NCBI RefSeq assembly: GCF_000217795.1
Contig: NC_015681.1
Span: 1,355,244 to 1,419,243 of the forward strand
DNA: 64,000 bases
From: Thermodesulfatator indicus DSM 15286
GTDB lineage: Bacteria > Desulfobacterota > Thermodesulfobacteria > Thermodesulfobacteriales > Thermodesulfatatoraceae
Reading direction: 5' to 3'
The position numbers were made by a program, and so were the translations under genes. Position 1 is the stretch's first letter; every line of letters starts with the position of its first letter. A model generated the notes under the pieces. The model ran no database searches. It was not told the origin of the DNA and saw nothing but the letters and a program-made list of their open reading frames with translations. This document shows, piece after piece, positions 37,816-48,042 of this stretch.

Positions 37816-39357
37816 ATGCAAGGGATAAGAGTAGAAGAAATCAGCGATCTTATTAAAAAACGCATTGAAGAGTATGAGAAAAAAGTAGACCTTGACGAGA
37901 TGGGGGTAGTTATCTCCATCGGTGACGGTATTGCCCGTGTTTACGGCTTGCGTAATTGCCAGGCCATGGAACTTATCGAGTTTCCCGGTGGGGAAATGGG
38001 AATCGCCCTTAACTTGGAGTTCGATAACGTGGGTGTGCCTATTATGGGTGACGCCAGTAAGATTAAAGAGGGCGATATTGCTAAACGTACGGGCCGAATT
38101 GCGGAAGTTCCTGTTGGTGAAGCTGTTCTTGGCCGCGTGGTAGATCCACTTGGTCGTCCTTTAGATGGTAAGGGGCCCATTCAGTCTAAAGAATTCCGCC
38201 GCATAGAAGTCAAGGCCCCAGGTATTATTGCGCGTAAGCCGGTGCATGAGCCTATGTATACCGGGCTTAAGGCAATTGACGCTATGACCCCTATTGGCCG
38301 CGGTCAGCGTGAGCTTATCATCGGTGACCGTCAGACTGGTAAGACAGCCATTGGTATCGACGCTATTATCAACCAGAAAGACAGTGATATTTACTGTATC
38401 TACGTAGCTTCTGGTTTGAAAAAAGCTGCGGTGGCCCAAACAGTTGAAGTTCTTCGTCGTTACGGGGCTATGGAATATACTACCGTAGTAGCGGCCTGTG
38501 CCTCTGACCCTGCTACTCTTCAATATATTGCTCCTTACGCCGGTTGCGCTATGGGAGAATATTTTAGAGATAGTGGGCGTCACGCATTGATTGTTTATGA
38601 CGACCTTTCCAAACAGGCTAACGCCTATCGTGAAGTGTCCTTGCTTCTTCGTCGTCCTCCTGGACGTGAGGCTTATCCTGGTGACATCTTTTATAACCAC
38701 TCTCGTTTGCTTGAGCGTGCGGCTAAGCTTCATGACAATTATGGAGCGGGTTCTCTTACCGCTTTGCCTATTATTGAAACGCTTCAGGGTGACGTGTCGG
38801 CTTATATTCCTACTAACGTTATCTCTATTACTGATGGCCAGGTTTATCTTGAACCGAGCCTTTTCTTTGCCGGTATTCGTCCGGCTATTAACGTAGGTCT
38901 TTCGGTTTCTCGCGTTGGTGGTGCCGCTCAGATTAAAGCCATGAAACAGGTGGCTGGTAGGCTTCGTCTAGAACTTGCCCAGTATCGTGAGCTGGCGGCT
39001 TTTGCCCAGTTTGGTTCTGAGCTTGACCGTGCTACCCAGCGAATTCTTCATCGTGGTGCTCGTTTGACAGAAATCCTTAAACAACCTCAATATCAACCAC
39101 TACCGGTAGAAAAACAAGTTTGCATACTTTTTGCTGGAACACGAGGCTTTTTAGATGAAATGCCACTTGATGTTCTGCCTGATTATGAGCGTGAGCTCTA
39201 TGAATTCATAGAATCAAGATATCCTGAGATTTATACGGAAATCAAAGAGAAGAAAGAAATTAGTCCTGAACTTGAAGAAAAAATGAAAGCAGCGTTTAAA
39301 GAATTTAACGAAGAATTTAAGACTCGTCATAACGTTGAACCTGTACCGGTACCGTAA
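37816..39357 (+). CDS. atpA: ATP synthase subunit alpha
   Basis: The ATG at 37816 is chosen because it follows the atpH stop by one base and gives the usual N-terminus ([13 protein letters not shown]); a GTG five codons earlier is unlikely. The product is 513 residues. The Walker A motif [11 protein letters not shown] is near 169-179, and the arginine finger is in the conserved [10 protein letters not shown] block (about 370). It forms the non-catalytic nucleotide sites of F1. Confidence 0.98.
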   Translation: MQGIRVEEISDLIKKRIEEYEKKVDLDEMGVVISIGDGIARVYGLRNCQAMELIEFPGGEMGIALNLEFDNVGVPIMGDASKIKEGDIAKRTGRIAEVPVGEAVLGRVVDPLGRPLDGKGPIQSKEFRRIEVKAPGIIARKPVHEPMYTGLKAIDAMTPIGRGQRELIIGDRQTGKTAIGIDAIINQKDSDIYCIYVASGLKKAAVAQTVEVLRRYGAMEYTTVVAACASDPATLQYIAPYAGCAMGEYFRDSGRHALIVYDDLSKQANAYREVSLLLRRPPGREAYPGDIFYNHSRLLERAAKLHDNYGAGSLTALPIIETLQGDVSAYIPTNVISITDGQVYLEPSLFFAGIRPAINVGLSVSRVGGAAQIKAMKQVAGRLRLELAQYRELAAFAQFGSELDRATQRILHRGARLTEILKQPQYQPLPVEKQVCILFAGTRGFLDEMPLDVLPDYERELYEFIESRYPEIYTEIKEKKEISPELEEKMKAAFKEFNEEFKTRHNVEPVPVP

Positions 39358-39382
39358 AGATATAGATAGAAGGTGAGGAGAG

Positions 39383-40267
39383 ATGCCTAACTTAAGGGAT
39401 ATCAAGAGAAAGATAGAAGCGGTTAAAAAGATTGGCCAGATTACCAAGGCCATGAACATGGTGGCGGCGGCTAAATTACGTGGAGCGCAAGAAAGAGTAG
39501 AGCAGTTTCGTCCGTACGCCACCAAATTTCAAGAGGTTATTACTGACCTGGCTTCTTCAGGAGCGGTTAATCCGGCCCAATTTGAATTAATGCAGGTTCG
39601 TGAGGTTAAAAAGGTAGAAATTATTTTAGTGACGGCGGATAGAGGTCTTTGTGGGGCTTTTAATGCCAACCTTATCAATGCTTGTGAAAAGCTGATTCGG
39701 GAACAGAAAGCAAAAGGGAGAGAAATCTCGCTTATTTGTGTGGGTAAAAAAGGCTCGCAATATTTTAGTAAGACTGGCTTGGTTAGACAGGCTTATGAAG
39801 ATATTATGGGCCGGGTAGAGATGTTTAATGCACGAGCCGTGGCCCGTGATGCTATGCAGGCTTTTATAGATAAAGCTGTTGACGAAACTTATATTATTTA
39901 CGGCTATTTTGTAAATGTAGTCAGGCAAATTCCAAAAACTGAACGTCTCTTGCCCATAGCCGTAGAAAAAGAAGAAGCAGTTGAAACAGAGGCCCCTAAA
40001 ATTAGTGGTTCTTATATATATGAGCCCGAGCCTGAAGAATTATTTGCACAGATCTTGCCGCTTTATATTAACACTCGCGTAATGGCTGCTATGCTTGAGA
40101 CGGCAGTGAGTGAGCAGGCTGCTCGTATGACTGCTATGGACAATGCTAACCGTGCTTGTGGAGATATGGTTCAGAGTCTTACTCTTCTTTTCAACAAGAC
40201 TCGTCAGGCAGCTATTACCAAAGAACTTATGGATATAGTGGGCGGTGCAGAAGCCCTTAAAGGATAA
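39383..40267 (+). CDS. atpG: ATP synthase subunit gamma
   Basis: A 294-residue central stalk subunit. LRDIKRKIEAVKKIGQITKAMNMVAAAKL at the N-terminus and the C-terminal AARMTAMDNANRACGDMVQSLTLLFNKTRQAAITKEL helix are the canonical ends of the coiled-coil shaft. It lies between alpha and beta as usual. Confidence 0.97.
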   Translation: MPNLRDIKRKIEAVKKIGQITKAMNMVAAAKLRGAQERVEQFRPYATKFQEVITDLASSGAVNPAQFELMQVREVKKVEIILVTADRGLCGAFNANLINACEKLIREQKAKGREISLICVGKKGSQYFSKTGLVRQAYEDIMGRVEMFNARAVARDAMQAFIDKAVDETYIIYGYFVNVVRQIPKTERLLPIAVEKEEAVETEAPKISGSYIYEPEPEELFAQILPLYINTRVMAAMLETAVSEQAARMTAMDNANRACGDMVQSLTLLFNKTRQAAITKELMDIVGGAEALKG

Positions 40268-40292
40268 ATATAGCAAGCAAAGTTTAGCCTAA

Positions 40293-41732
<1,440 letters not shown>

Positions 41733-41734
41733 TA

Positions 41735-42157
41735 ATGGCACGCATTTTACTGGAGATAGTAACGCCTAACCGTTTGGTGGTTAGCGAGGAGGTAGATATA
41801 GTTACTGCTCCCGGTGTAGCAGGTGAGTTTGGTGTTATGGCTCACCATGCTCCCATGGTGGCGGCTATAAAAATCGGTGAGCTTCGCTACCGTGTTGATG
41901 AGCGTCAGGAATTTCTAGCGGTTAGTGAAGGCTTTTGCGAAGTAAGCGGTAATAAAATTACTTTCCTTTGCGAAGCTGCTGAAAAGGCTGAAGAAATTGA
42001 TGTAGAAAGGGCTCTTAAGGCTAAAGAGCGAGCCGAAAAGCGTCTTCAGGAAGCAGCGGCTAAAGCTGAAAAAATAGACATTGCCAGAGCCCAAGCGGCT
42101 TTGGCTAGAGCACTGGTACGTTTACGAGTAGCTGAAAAGGCTAAGATGGCTAAGTAA
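41735..42157 (+). CDS. atpC: ATP synthase subunit epsilon
   Basis: A 140-residue protein with an N-terminal beta sandwich (TPNRLVVSEEVDIVTAPGVAGEFGVMAHHAP) and a two-helix C-terminus rich in A, E, K and R. It caps the F1 rotor and ends the operon, followed by a strong terminator. Confidence 0.95.
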   Translation: MARILLEIVTPNRLVVSEEVDIVTAPGVAGEFGVMAHHAPMVAAIKIGELRYRVDERQEFLAVSEGFCEVSGNKITFLCEAAEKAEEIDVERALKAKERAEKRLQEAAAKAEKIDIARAQAALARALVRLRVAEKAKMAK

Positions 42158-42176
42158 TTTAAACTTCTGCTTTTTA

Positions 42177-42205
42177 AAGGGGAGGCGAAAGCCTCCCCTT
42201 TTTTA
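42177..42205 (+). terminator. Rho-independent terminator after atpC
   Basis: The stem AAGGGGAGGC (42177-42186), a GAAA tetraloop, and GCCTCCCCTT (42191-42200) are followed by a T run. A ten-pair stem makes this a strong terminator. Confidence 0.95.
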
Positions 42206-42241
42206 TTTGTTTTTCTTTTATTTGTTTTTCAGGGGGGTACA

Positions 42242-43207
42242 ATGTCGCTTTCGGTTATAGTTTTAGCGGCCGGTAAGGGCACGCGCATGAAGTCTCCCCT
42301 TCCTAAAGTTTTGCATTTGTTAGCAGGAGAGCCTCTAATAATCCATGTTTTAGAGACAGTTTTTCCTTTGAAGCCAGCTCAAATAGCAGTGGTAATAGGT
42401 TATAAAAAGGAAAGGGTTAAAGAAATTCTTTCCTCCTACGCAGTAGAGATTGCCGTGCAAGCGGAACAATTGGGTACGGGTCATGCGGTGGCAATTACGG
42501 AACAAATTTTTTCTAATTTTGAAGGTGATGTTCTGGTCTTATGTGGAGATACTCCACTTTTGCGACTGGATACTATTGTCTCTTTGGTTGAATTACATCA
42601 AAGGAATAATGCCGTAGCCACTGTGCTTACTGCTGATTTTCCTGAACCAAGAGGTTATGGGCGCATTGTAAGAGATGAAATGGGAATGTTAGCTGCTATA
42701 GTGGAAGAGAAAGACGCCTCTCCGGCGGAAAAGAATATTAGAGAAATTAATAGCGGTACATATATCTTTAAAAAAGATTTTCTTTTTGAGGCCCTTAAGC
42801 AGGTAAAAAATGACAATGCTCAGGGAGAATATTATTTGACCGACGTTATAAAAATTGCCCGGACTAAAGGTCTTCCTGTAGCCGCGCTTAAAACGAACGA
42901 TTTTGAAGATGTACTGGGAGTTAATAGCCAGTTTGAATTGGCCAGAGCTGAAGCTATATTCCAACGTCGGTTGCGAGAAAAATTTATGGCTAACGGAGTT
43001 TCTTTCATTTTCCCGGATCATGTCTATATAGAACGGCAGGTAAAGATTGCCCCAGGCGTGGTTATTTATCCCTTTGTAAGCTTGCGTGGAAAAACCTTTA
43101 TTGAGGCTGAGGCTATTATAGAAAGCCATTGTGATTTAAAAGATGTAAGGGTTTTGCCAGGAACCCGTGTCAAAAGCGGTACAATTTTAGAAAATGCTAT
43201 CATATAG
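42242..43207 (+). CDS. Short GlmU-type N-acetylglucosamine-1-phosphate uridylyltransferase
   Basis: A 321-residue protein. The nucleotidyltransferase domain (about 1-230) is complete: LAAGKGTRMKSPLPKVLH (8-25), QLGTGHAVA, CGDTPLL and EINSGTYIF. Full GlmU has about 450 residues and a left-handed beta-helix acetyltransferase half. Here only about three hexapeptide turns follow (250-321), and the acetyltransferase active site is absent. No frameshifted continuation is visible downstream, so this is a naturally short protein. A separate acetyltransferase would be needed to complete UDP-GlcNAc synthesis. Confidence 0.85.
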   Translation: MSLSVIVLAAGKGTRMKSPLPKVLHLLAGEPLIIHVLETVFPLKPAQIAVVIGYKKERVKEILSSYAVEIAVQAEQLGTGHAVAITEQIFSNFEGDVLVLCGDTPLLRLDTIVSLVELHQRNNAVATVLTADFPEPRGYGRIVRDEMGMLAAIVEEKDASPAEKNIREINSGTYIFKKDFLFEALKQVKNDNAQGEYYLTDVIKIARTKGLPVAALKTNDFEDVLGVNSQFELARAEAIFQRRLREKFMANGVSFIFPDHVYIERQVKIAPGVVIYPFVSLRGKTFIEAEAIIESHCDLKDVRVLPGTRVKSGTILENAII

Positions 43208-43245
43208 TTAAGAGTTTCTTGGTCTTGCAAAGCCTTTTCACCAAA

Positions 43246-43265
43246 ATTACCGCTTAAGCGGTAAT
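43246..43265. repeat. Perfect 20-bp palindrome
   Basis: ATTACCGCTTAAGCGGTAAT is its own reverse complement. It shares CCGCTTAAG and GCGGnAATCT with sites at 20096-20178 and about 27713-27730. It might form a small hairpin after the GlmU-type gene or be a mobile palindromic remnant. Confidence 0.75.
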
Positions 43266-43363
43266 CTTAGTGTTTAAAATAGTTTATCGTAAGGATTTAA
43301 ACTCACTTATTTGGAGGAGAATAAAACGGAAACCTAATATTAGAATTAAGCCTATAGGCAACG

Positions 43364-43415
43364 GGGGGCTTGGGAGCTAAGCCCCCAATGCTTAAAGGAA
43401 ATTAGTCCTTTTTAT
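43364..43415 (+). promoter_or_regulatory. Two consecutive hairpins before the SpoU gene (possible attenuator or sRNA end)
   Basis: GGGGGCTT (43364-43371) pairs with AAGCCCCC (43379-43386) around a 7-base loop. Immediately after, AAAGGA (43394-43399) pairs with TCCTTT (43406-43411), followed by TTTAT. The downstream ATG at 43434 has no clear Shine-Dalgarno. No known riboswitch was recognised. The rest of 43208-43433 has no gene that I can see. Confidence 0.45.
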
Positions 43416-43433
43416 AAAACTTAGCATGATAGC

Positions 43434-44054
43434 ATGAGAAATGGTCTTTTTTATCAGTGTCTAAGTTGTCGTCTCCGCTTCCCTTCTCTTGAAAAATTAA
43501 CCAGTTGTCCGGCCTGTGGTAGCCAATTAATCCTAAAGACCACCCGTCCTCTTGAAACCGATAATTTTGAAACTTTACCTCAAAAGATAGAGCCTTCTTG
43601 TGTAGCCATTCTTGAAAATGTGCGTAGTGCCTGGAACGTAGGTTCTATTTTGCGCACTGGTGAAGCGGCTGGTTTTTCTCATTTTTATATATGCGGCATT
43701 ACCCCAACGCCTGAACATAAAGGGGTGGCTAAAACCGCCCTTGGCGCTGAAAAAAAGCTTTCCTGGAGTTATGAGCCTGATGCCCTGGCCTTAGTGCGCC
43801 GTTTGAAAGAGGAAGGGTTTGTTTTATGGGGCCTTGAAACTGAAGGTAGCACTCTCTGGCATCCAGACATAGAGATACCAGAAGCTCCCTTGGTCCTCGT
43901 AATTGGTAATGAACTTTGCGGTGTGGACCCTGAGCTCCTTAAAGAGTGCGACCTGGTGCTCAGGCTTCCTATGCGTGGTGGTAAGTGTTCCTTAAACGTG
44001 AGCGTGGCCTTTGGGGCAATAGCCCTCTGGCTTTCAGCTAAAAAAATTAAATAG
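43434..44054 (+). CDS. SpoU/TrmH-family RNA 2'-O-methyltransferase with zinc ribbon
   Basis: A 206-residue protein. An N-terminal zinc ribbon (CLSC at about 9-12, CPAC at about 29-32) precedes a SPOUT methyltransferase domain with NVRSAWNVGSILRTGEAAGF (motif 1), VLVIGNELCGVDPELL (motif 2) and LRLPMRGGKCSLNVSVAFG (motif 3). It would methylate a ribose in tRNA or rRNA using S-adenosylmethionine; the target is unknown. Its last bases overlap the convergent AAA ATPase gene. Confidence 0.9.
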   Translation: MRNGLFYQCLSCRLRFPSLEKLTSCPACGSQLILKTTRPLETDNFETLPQKIEPSCVAILENVRSAWNVGSILRTGEAAGFSHFYICGITPTPEHKGVAKTALGAEKKLSWSYEPDALALVRRLKEEGFVLWGLETEGSTLWHPDIEIPEAPLVLVIGNELCGVDPELLKECDLVLRLPMRGGKCSLNVSVAFGAIALWLSAKKIK

Positions 44055-45264
44055 CGGTAACCGGTAGGGCGAAGAAGTTCTTTCCCAGAGGAAAGGGTTT
44101 TTCAACAAGGCAAACCAGAGCCCCAGAACCAATATTTTTGAAATATTTTTTTAAGGCGTAAACACCACGGAGCATATCTTTTTTAGGGCGCATGCTTAGT
44201 TTGATTTCTATAGGATAAAGCTTTCCTTGTTCTTCTATTAATAAATCTACTTCTTGGCCGTCTTTAGTGCGCCAGAAGTAAATAGCTGGTTCTTTTCCGC
44301 GATTGAAATAACTTTTAAGTATTTCTACAAGAACATAGTTTTCAAATAAAGCTCCCGACATGGCACCTTCAAAAGCGGTTTTAGGATCTCGCCATCCGGC
44401 TAGATAGCAAGCAAGACCCGTGTCCCAAAAATAAAGCTTGGGTGTTTTTATCTGACGTTTGGAAATATTGCGGTAATAAGGGGATAAAAGAAAAAGCTGA
44501 TTTGAAGCTACTAAAGTGTTTATCCATTCTTTGGCTGTAGAAACAGATATTCCCGCATCTCTTGCCAAATCAGAATAATTTAAAAGCTGGCCTATACGTG
44601 CCGCACAGAGCTTTAAAAAACGCTCAAATTCTATCAATTTGGCTATATTTGATATCTGCCTTATATCCCTTTCAATGTAAGTTTGAAGGTAAGAAGAATA
44701 AAAAATTTCCAGATGAATTTCTCTAGAAGTTGCCAGAGCAGGGAAACAACCCCTTACTAAACGTTCAAATACTTCAAGGGGCCTTATGGGGATTAAAGTA
44801 TTTTTAAAACCAATTTCAGGTAAAAAAGGTCCTGGCCTTAAGGTTTTAAATTCTTCTTCCTGAGATAGGCCTAGAAGATTTAATATTCCCACTCTTCCAG
44901 CAAGGCTTTCTGAAATGCCTTTCATAAGTGAAAAATACTGAGAACCAGTAAGCCAGAATGCCCCGGGCTTTCTTTTCTGGTCAACCAGCACTTTTATTCT
45001 TTCAAAAAGTTGCGGTGCGTATTGAACCTCATCAATGGCCACTGGTGGTGGGTATCGTTCCAAAAACAGGTCAGGGTCTTCTATGGCTAGAGCCCTTGCT
45101 CCAAATTCATCAAGTGATACATAGTTTCTTTTAAGGCCTTCTTTTTCTAATAAGTGTTTTATAAGAGTAGTTTTTCCAACCTGCCTGGCCCCGGTTAAAA
45201 GAATTACGGGAAAGAAACCGGAAGCCCTTTCAAATACCTCTTCCAACAACCGCGGAATATACAT
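44047..45264 (-). CDS. AAA ATPase with DUF4143 domain (copy 1)
   Basis: A 405-residue protein. Walker A is GARQVGKTTLIKH (about 25-37) and the Walker B-like acid is in VAIDEVQYAPQL. The C-terminal DUF4143 domain (about 200-405) contains a PD-(D/E)xK-like core: EVDLLIEEQGKLYPIEIK. Such proteins are common near mobile and defence regions; their role is not established. A paralogue with the same layout lies at 59210-60469, on the other side of the Cmr genes and array. Confidence 0.88.
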   Translation of the reverse strand: MYIPRLLEEVFERASGFFPVILLTGARQVGKTTLIKHLLEKEGLKRNYVSLDEFGARALAIEDPDLFLERYPPPVAIDEVQYAPQLFERIKVLVDQKRKPGAFWLTGSQYFSLMKGISESLAGRVGILNLLGLSQEEEFKTLRPGPFLPEIGFKNTLIPIRPLEVFERLVRGCFPALATSREIHLEIFYSSYLQTYIERDIRQISNIAKLIEFERFLKLCAARIGQLLNYSDLARDAGISVSTAKEWINTLVASNQLFLLSPYYRNISKRQIKTPKLYFWDTGLACYLAGWRDPKTAFEGAMSGALFENYVLVEILKSYFNRGKEPAIYFWRTKDGQEVDLLIEEQGKLYPIEIKLSMRPKKDMLRGVYALKKYFKNIGSGALVCLVEKPFPLGKNFFALPVTAI

Positions 45265-45344
45265 ACGACTAATTTACGGTGGCGGCATAAATTAGTCAAG
45301 AATTTTGAATAGTATGAATCTCAAAGCCTGTTCCTTCTAGTTTA

Positions 45345-45388
45345 GCGGGCCGGGTGATAGTAGATGGCAGATGGCTAGTGGCAAATGG
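45345..45388. repeat. Dispersed GCGGGCCGGG-type repeat with TAGATGGCAGATGGC
   Basis: GCGGGCCGGGTGATAGTAGA and ATGGCAGATGGC are related to ACGGGCCGGCAGTATGGTAGATGGCTGATGG-like stretches at 58811-58841 and 59045-59075. The gap 45265-45445 otherwise holds no gene. Confidence 0.6.
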
Positions 45389-45445
45389 TTATGCTTGTAA
45401 CAGCATTTGTTCCTCGTTATTTTATAGTAGGTTATGATAATGAAA

Positions 45446-46711
45446 TTACTGATCCCAAGAAAAAATAAGTTGTTGATAAGTTTTTTCAAAGTTATCAAAA
45501 TGTTTTTGACACAAATCGAAAATTTTTTCCCATAATTTTTCCACAGTCTCTTTTTCAATAGGTTTTAAACCATGAGCTAAAATAGAATTGTTTCTTTGAG
45601 CTAATAAGGTTTTAAAAGATTCTAGTTCTTTCCTAACATTATGTCCCAAATCATTCAATAATTCATAGACTTTTCTAGCACCTATCTTGACTTTATTGTC
45701 AGTAGGATCTCTTTGTAAGAGACTTGTCCACTTTTCAAACTTACTTCCCAATAAATTCCTAATTTTGTCTAAATCTAGATCAGAACTATTCAGGCCATAC
45801 TTTGAAAATAGTATAGTTTGGCCAACTAATTCGAAAATTCTATACAATCTAGCCATGGCATCATCGTATTTTCCTTCTTTTATTCTTCTTTTGGCGTTTG
45901 CTAATAGATCAGCAATGATAATTTTGTCTTTCTTGTTTTGATAAATGAAATTTCCCAAAATTTTTAGACTTTTAAGAGTTTTCTTTTCTGGAAAAAGAGA
46001 AATAAATTCGTTTTTTTCTAGTTTTTTAAAAGCAGTTTCTGCTTTAGAAAAATATTTTTCTGCTTCATGATGTTTAAATAAATCCCATGAATGATATGCC
46101 TTTATAATATTTTCTAAATAATCTAGTTCATTTTTTCGATTTTCTGATAGCAAGTCTCTAAACTCTTGACATTCTGTTATAATAGAACTAGCAGTATCAA
46201 ACTGATATATTTTTAAGCTTTTGTAGGCTTCGTTAATATTTGAGTAAATTTTAGAAATTATCGGTTTAAAGGACATAACTTGTTCTGTTCCTTTTTTTAC
46301 AATACCTTTTATTCGTTCCCCTTGAACATAGCTTAAAGAACCAATATTTCTTTGGAAAGCAACTAAAACAATAGCAGATGACATAGGTTTCGTTCCAGAT
46401 GTAAAATCAGCTATAATCTGATGAGAAGAAAGATTTTGTTTTAAAAGCCAATCAACAGCCTCGTTTGTTTTTTTGACACATTTATCTAAATCATTTGGAT
46501 TTGATATTTCAAAAAAGTTGTAATGCTTTTTATCTATTCCCAAGTTTTCACACACAATTTGGGCATTTTTCTTAGATTTATCCGAGACGATAAAAGCAAT
46601 AAAATTGGGATTCCTTTCAGAAATAGAAAGAGAAATGGCATTTAAAATACTTTCAGGAGTATCTCCAACTCCCGTACCAATTGAAATTAATAGCCCCTTT
46701 TTAAGAGCCAT
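45446..46711 (-). CDS. CARF-HEPN CRISPR effector (Cas02710/TIGR02710-like)
   Basis: The ATG at 46711 is preferred, because GGGAGG lies 7 bases upstream inside the end of cmr6; a TTG two codons earlier is less likely. The product is 421 residues. The CARF domain (about 1-140) has GLLISIGTGVGDTPESI and the ligand-loop motif DFTSGTKPMS (about 102-111). A helical middle is followed by a HEPN motif in QRNNSILAHG, with Arg373 and His380. In this family CARF senses cyclic oligoadenylate made by Cas10 and switches on a HEPN ribonuclease. Position at the end of the cmr operon supports that role; substrate and activator size are unknown. Confidence 0.87.
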   Translation of the reverse strand: MALKKGLLISIGTGVGDTPESILNAISLSISERNPNFIAFIVSDKSKKNAQIVCENLGIDKKHYNFFEISNPNDLDKCVKKTNEAVDWLLKQNLSSHQIIADFTSGTKPMSSAIVLVAFQRNIGSLSYVQGERIKGIVKKGTEQVMSFKPIISKIYSNINEAYKSLKIYQFDTASSIITECQEFRDLLSENRKNELDYLENIIKAYHSWDLFKHHEAEKYFSKAETAFKKLEKNEFISLFPEKKTLKSLKILGNFIYQNKKDKIIIADLLANAKRRIKEGKYDDAMARLYRIFELVGQTILFSKYGLNSSDLDLDKIRNLLGSKFEKWTSLLQRDPTDNKVKIGARKVYELLNDLGHNVRKELESFKTLLAQRNNSILAHGLKPIEKETVEKLWEKIFDLCQKHFDNFEKTYQQLIFSWDQ

Positions 46712-47639
46712 AAACAAACCTCCCGTGTCCCAGGGCCGTCTTGGCGCCGAAGCCGTGTTCGGCGAGGGCAGCGTGAAAGGCCTTCAAAAGTTTTTCTTTG
46801 GCCTTGTCTCCCAATGATTCGTGCATAAGCAAAACAAAGCGAAACTTTGCTCCCGTCGCCACGGCCAGAAAGGGAAGGGGATTTGGGTTTTGATCTTCCG
46901 TAGGGCCGCGCTTGCCACCGTAATAGTCAGAGTAGTGGCAAGTGGTGATCTCCAAGGTAAGCTGCGGGGGTTCAACAGGTAAGGCGTCAAAAAAGATCAC
47001 TTTGCCTCTCCGAGCCCTTTTCCCATCCTTTTCTTCCCGGCCAAAAGGCTTGGCCAGGTATTCCCAGAATCTTTCGTCTTCTTCAGCCCAGTGTTCAAAA
47101 AAGTCTGGCTCTTCTTGGGCTTTATTTACCAGATAAGCCAGGCGCACCACGCCTTTTATGCTTTCAGCAGGGAGGTAAGGGATGCCCAGGGTCCAGTGAA
47201 AGGTGAATCCGCGCTCGGTAGGATGGGCGTTACCCAGGCCGATAATTAAAGATGTCTGGAGTGTATAAGTTTTCGATACTCGCTCATAGCCTAACATCTG
47301 AAAAGCCTTGCAGATGTTCTCAATCTCTTTCTGTTTTTTTGCAATGAGAGATTTAACCCCTTTTGAGGCTTTCTCGTAGTAGTTAAGAACTATTTTAGCC
47401 TGTCCACTAGCCTGAAATTGATATTCCGGAAACTTAAAATTATTCCTGGTTTTCCACTCCGTAAAAAGCCACTTATTGAAATAAAGCCCAAAATTGAAAC
47501 TATCGCCGAGATTTTGAATTATTCCTACATGATCTGCCGATAAAGGGCTAAAGTACTTAGGAATTGATTGTTTTCTTTTCCGGCCTTGTTCTCCGTGTTT
47601 CGGCTTCTTCCCCCAATCAGGCACTTTTTTCCTCCACAA
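46701..47639 (-). CDS. cmr6: Type III-B RAMP protein Cmr6
   Basis: A 312-residue RAMP. The conserved SLIIGLGNAHPTERGFTFHWTLGIPYLPAESIKGVVR-like block (about 130-167) with its L-x-G-x-G turn, and the C-terminal glycine-rich loop FGAKTALGHGRF (about 296-307), mark Cmr6. It caps the crRNA-binding filament in the Cmr complex. It overlaps cmr5 by 23 bases and the CARF-HEPN gene by 11 bases. Confidence 0.92.
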   Translation of the reverse strand: MWRKKVPDWGKKPKHGEQGRKRKQSIPKYFSPLSADHVGIIQNLGDSFNFGLYFNKWLFTEWKTRNNFKFPEYQFQASGQAKIVLNYYEKASKGVKSLIAKKQKEIENICKAFQMLGYERVSKTYTLQTSLIIGLGNAHPTERGFTFHWTLGIPYLPAESIKGVVRLAYLVNKAQEEPDFFEHWAEEDERFWEYLAKPFGREEKDGKRARRGKVIFFDALPVEPPQLTLEITTCHYSDYYGGKRGPTEDQNPNPLPFLAVATGAKFRFVLLMHESLGDKAKEKLLKAFHAALAEHGFGAKTALGHGRFVYGS

Positions 47640-48042
47640 ACATTTTGGTCATGACCTTGAACCACTCCAGAAACCGCAGGGCCTCCTCTTGAAGAGCCAG
47701 ATACTCAAGGGCTCTCTTCCGGGTGAGCTCGTGTATAGTTTGGGCTGGGTTGTCAGGGTCGTAATTAAGAAGATCTTGTTTTTTAAGCCATTCAGCCAGA
47801 GCCTCAAAAGCAAGCCAATATTTGGCCTCTTTACCGGTTTTTTTATATTTACTCTCTTTTTGATTTGCCGCCTTGGCCAGGAGAAAACACAGTGTGTGCC
47901 CAAGGCCGTTTTGCAAGATCATGGCCGGAAGCCCGGAGACAAAGCTCGAGAATTCCTTGGCCGACCCTTTGCCTAATATCTCAAGGGCCTCTTTTACCTT
48001 TTCATAGGCAAACTTCGCTCTTTCTTGTGCTTTGGTCTTCAT
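47617..48042 (-). CDS. cmr5: Type III-B small subunit Cmr5
   Basis: A 141-residue all-helical protein. AKFAYEKVKEALE and FASFVSGLPAMILQNGLGHTLCFLLAKA-like segments (about 8-65) are typical of Cmr5. Several copies line the target-RNA channel of the complex. It overlaps cmr4 by 4 bases and cmr6 by 23. Confidence 0.93.
   Translation of the reverse strand: MKTKAQERAKFAYEKVKEALEILGKGSAKEFSSFVSGLPAMILQNGLGHTLCFLLAKAANQKESKYKKTGKEAKYWLAFEALAEWLKKQDLLNYDPDNPAQTIHELTRKRALEYLALQEEALRFLEWFKVMTKMFVEEKSA

Noticed and set aside
38161-38733. 190-residue minus-strand frame opposite atpA
   Set aside because: It lies wholly within the highly conserved atpA coding sequence in another frame and resembles no protein.
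43310-43390. Cyclic di-GMP or other known riboswitch
   Set aside because: GGAAACC and GGCAAC patches look suggestive, but the order of conserved elements of known classes is not met.
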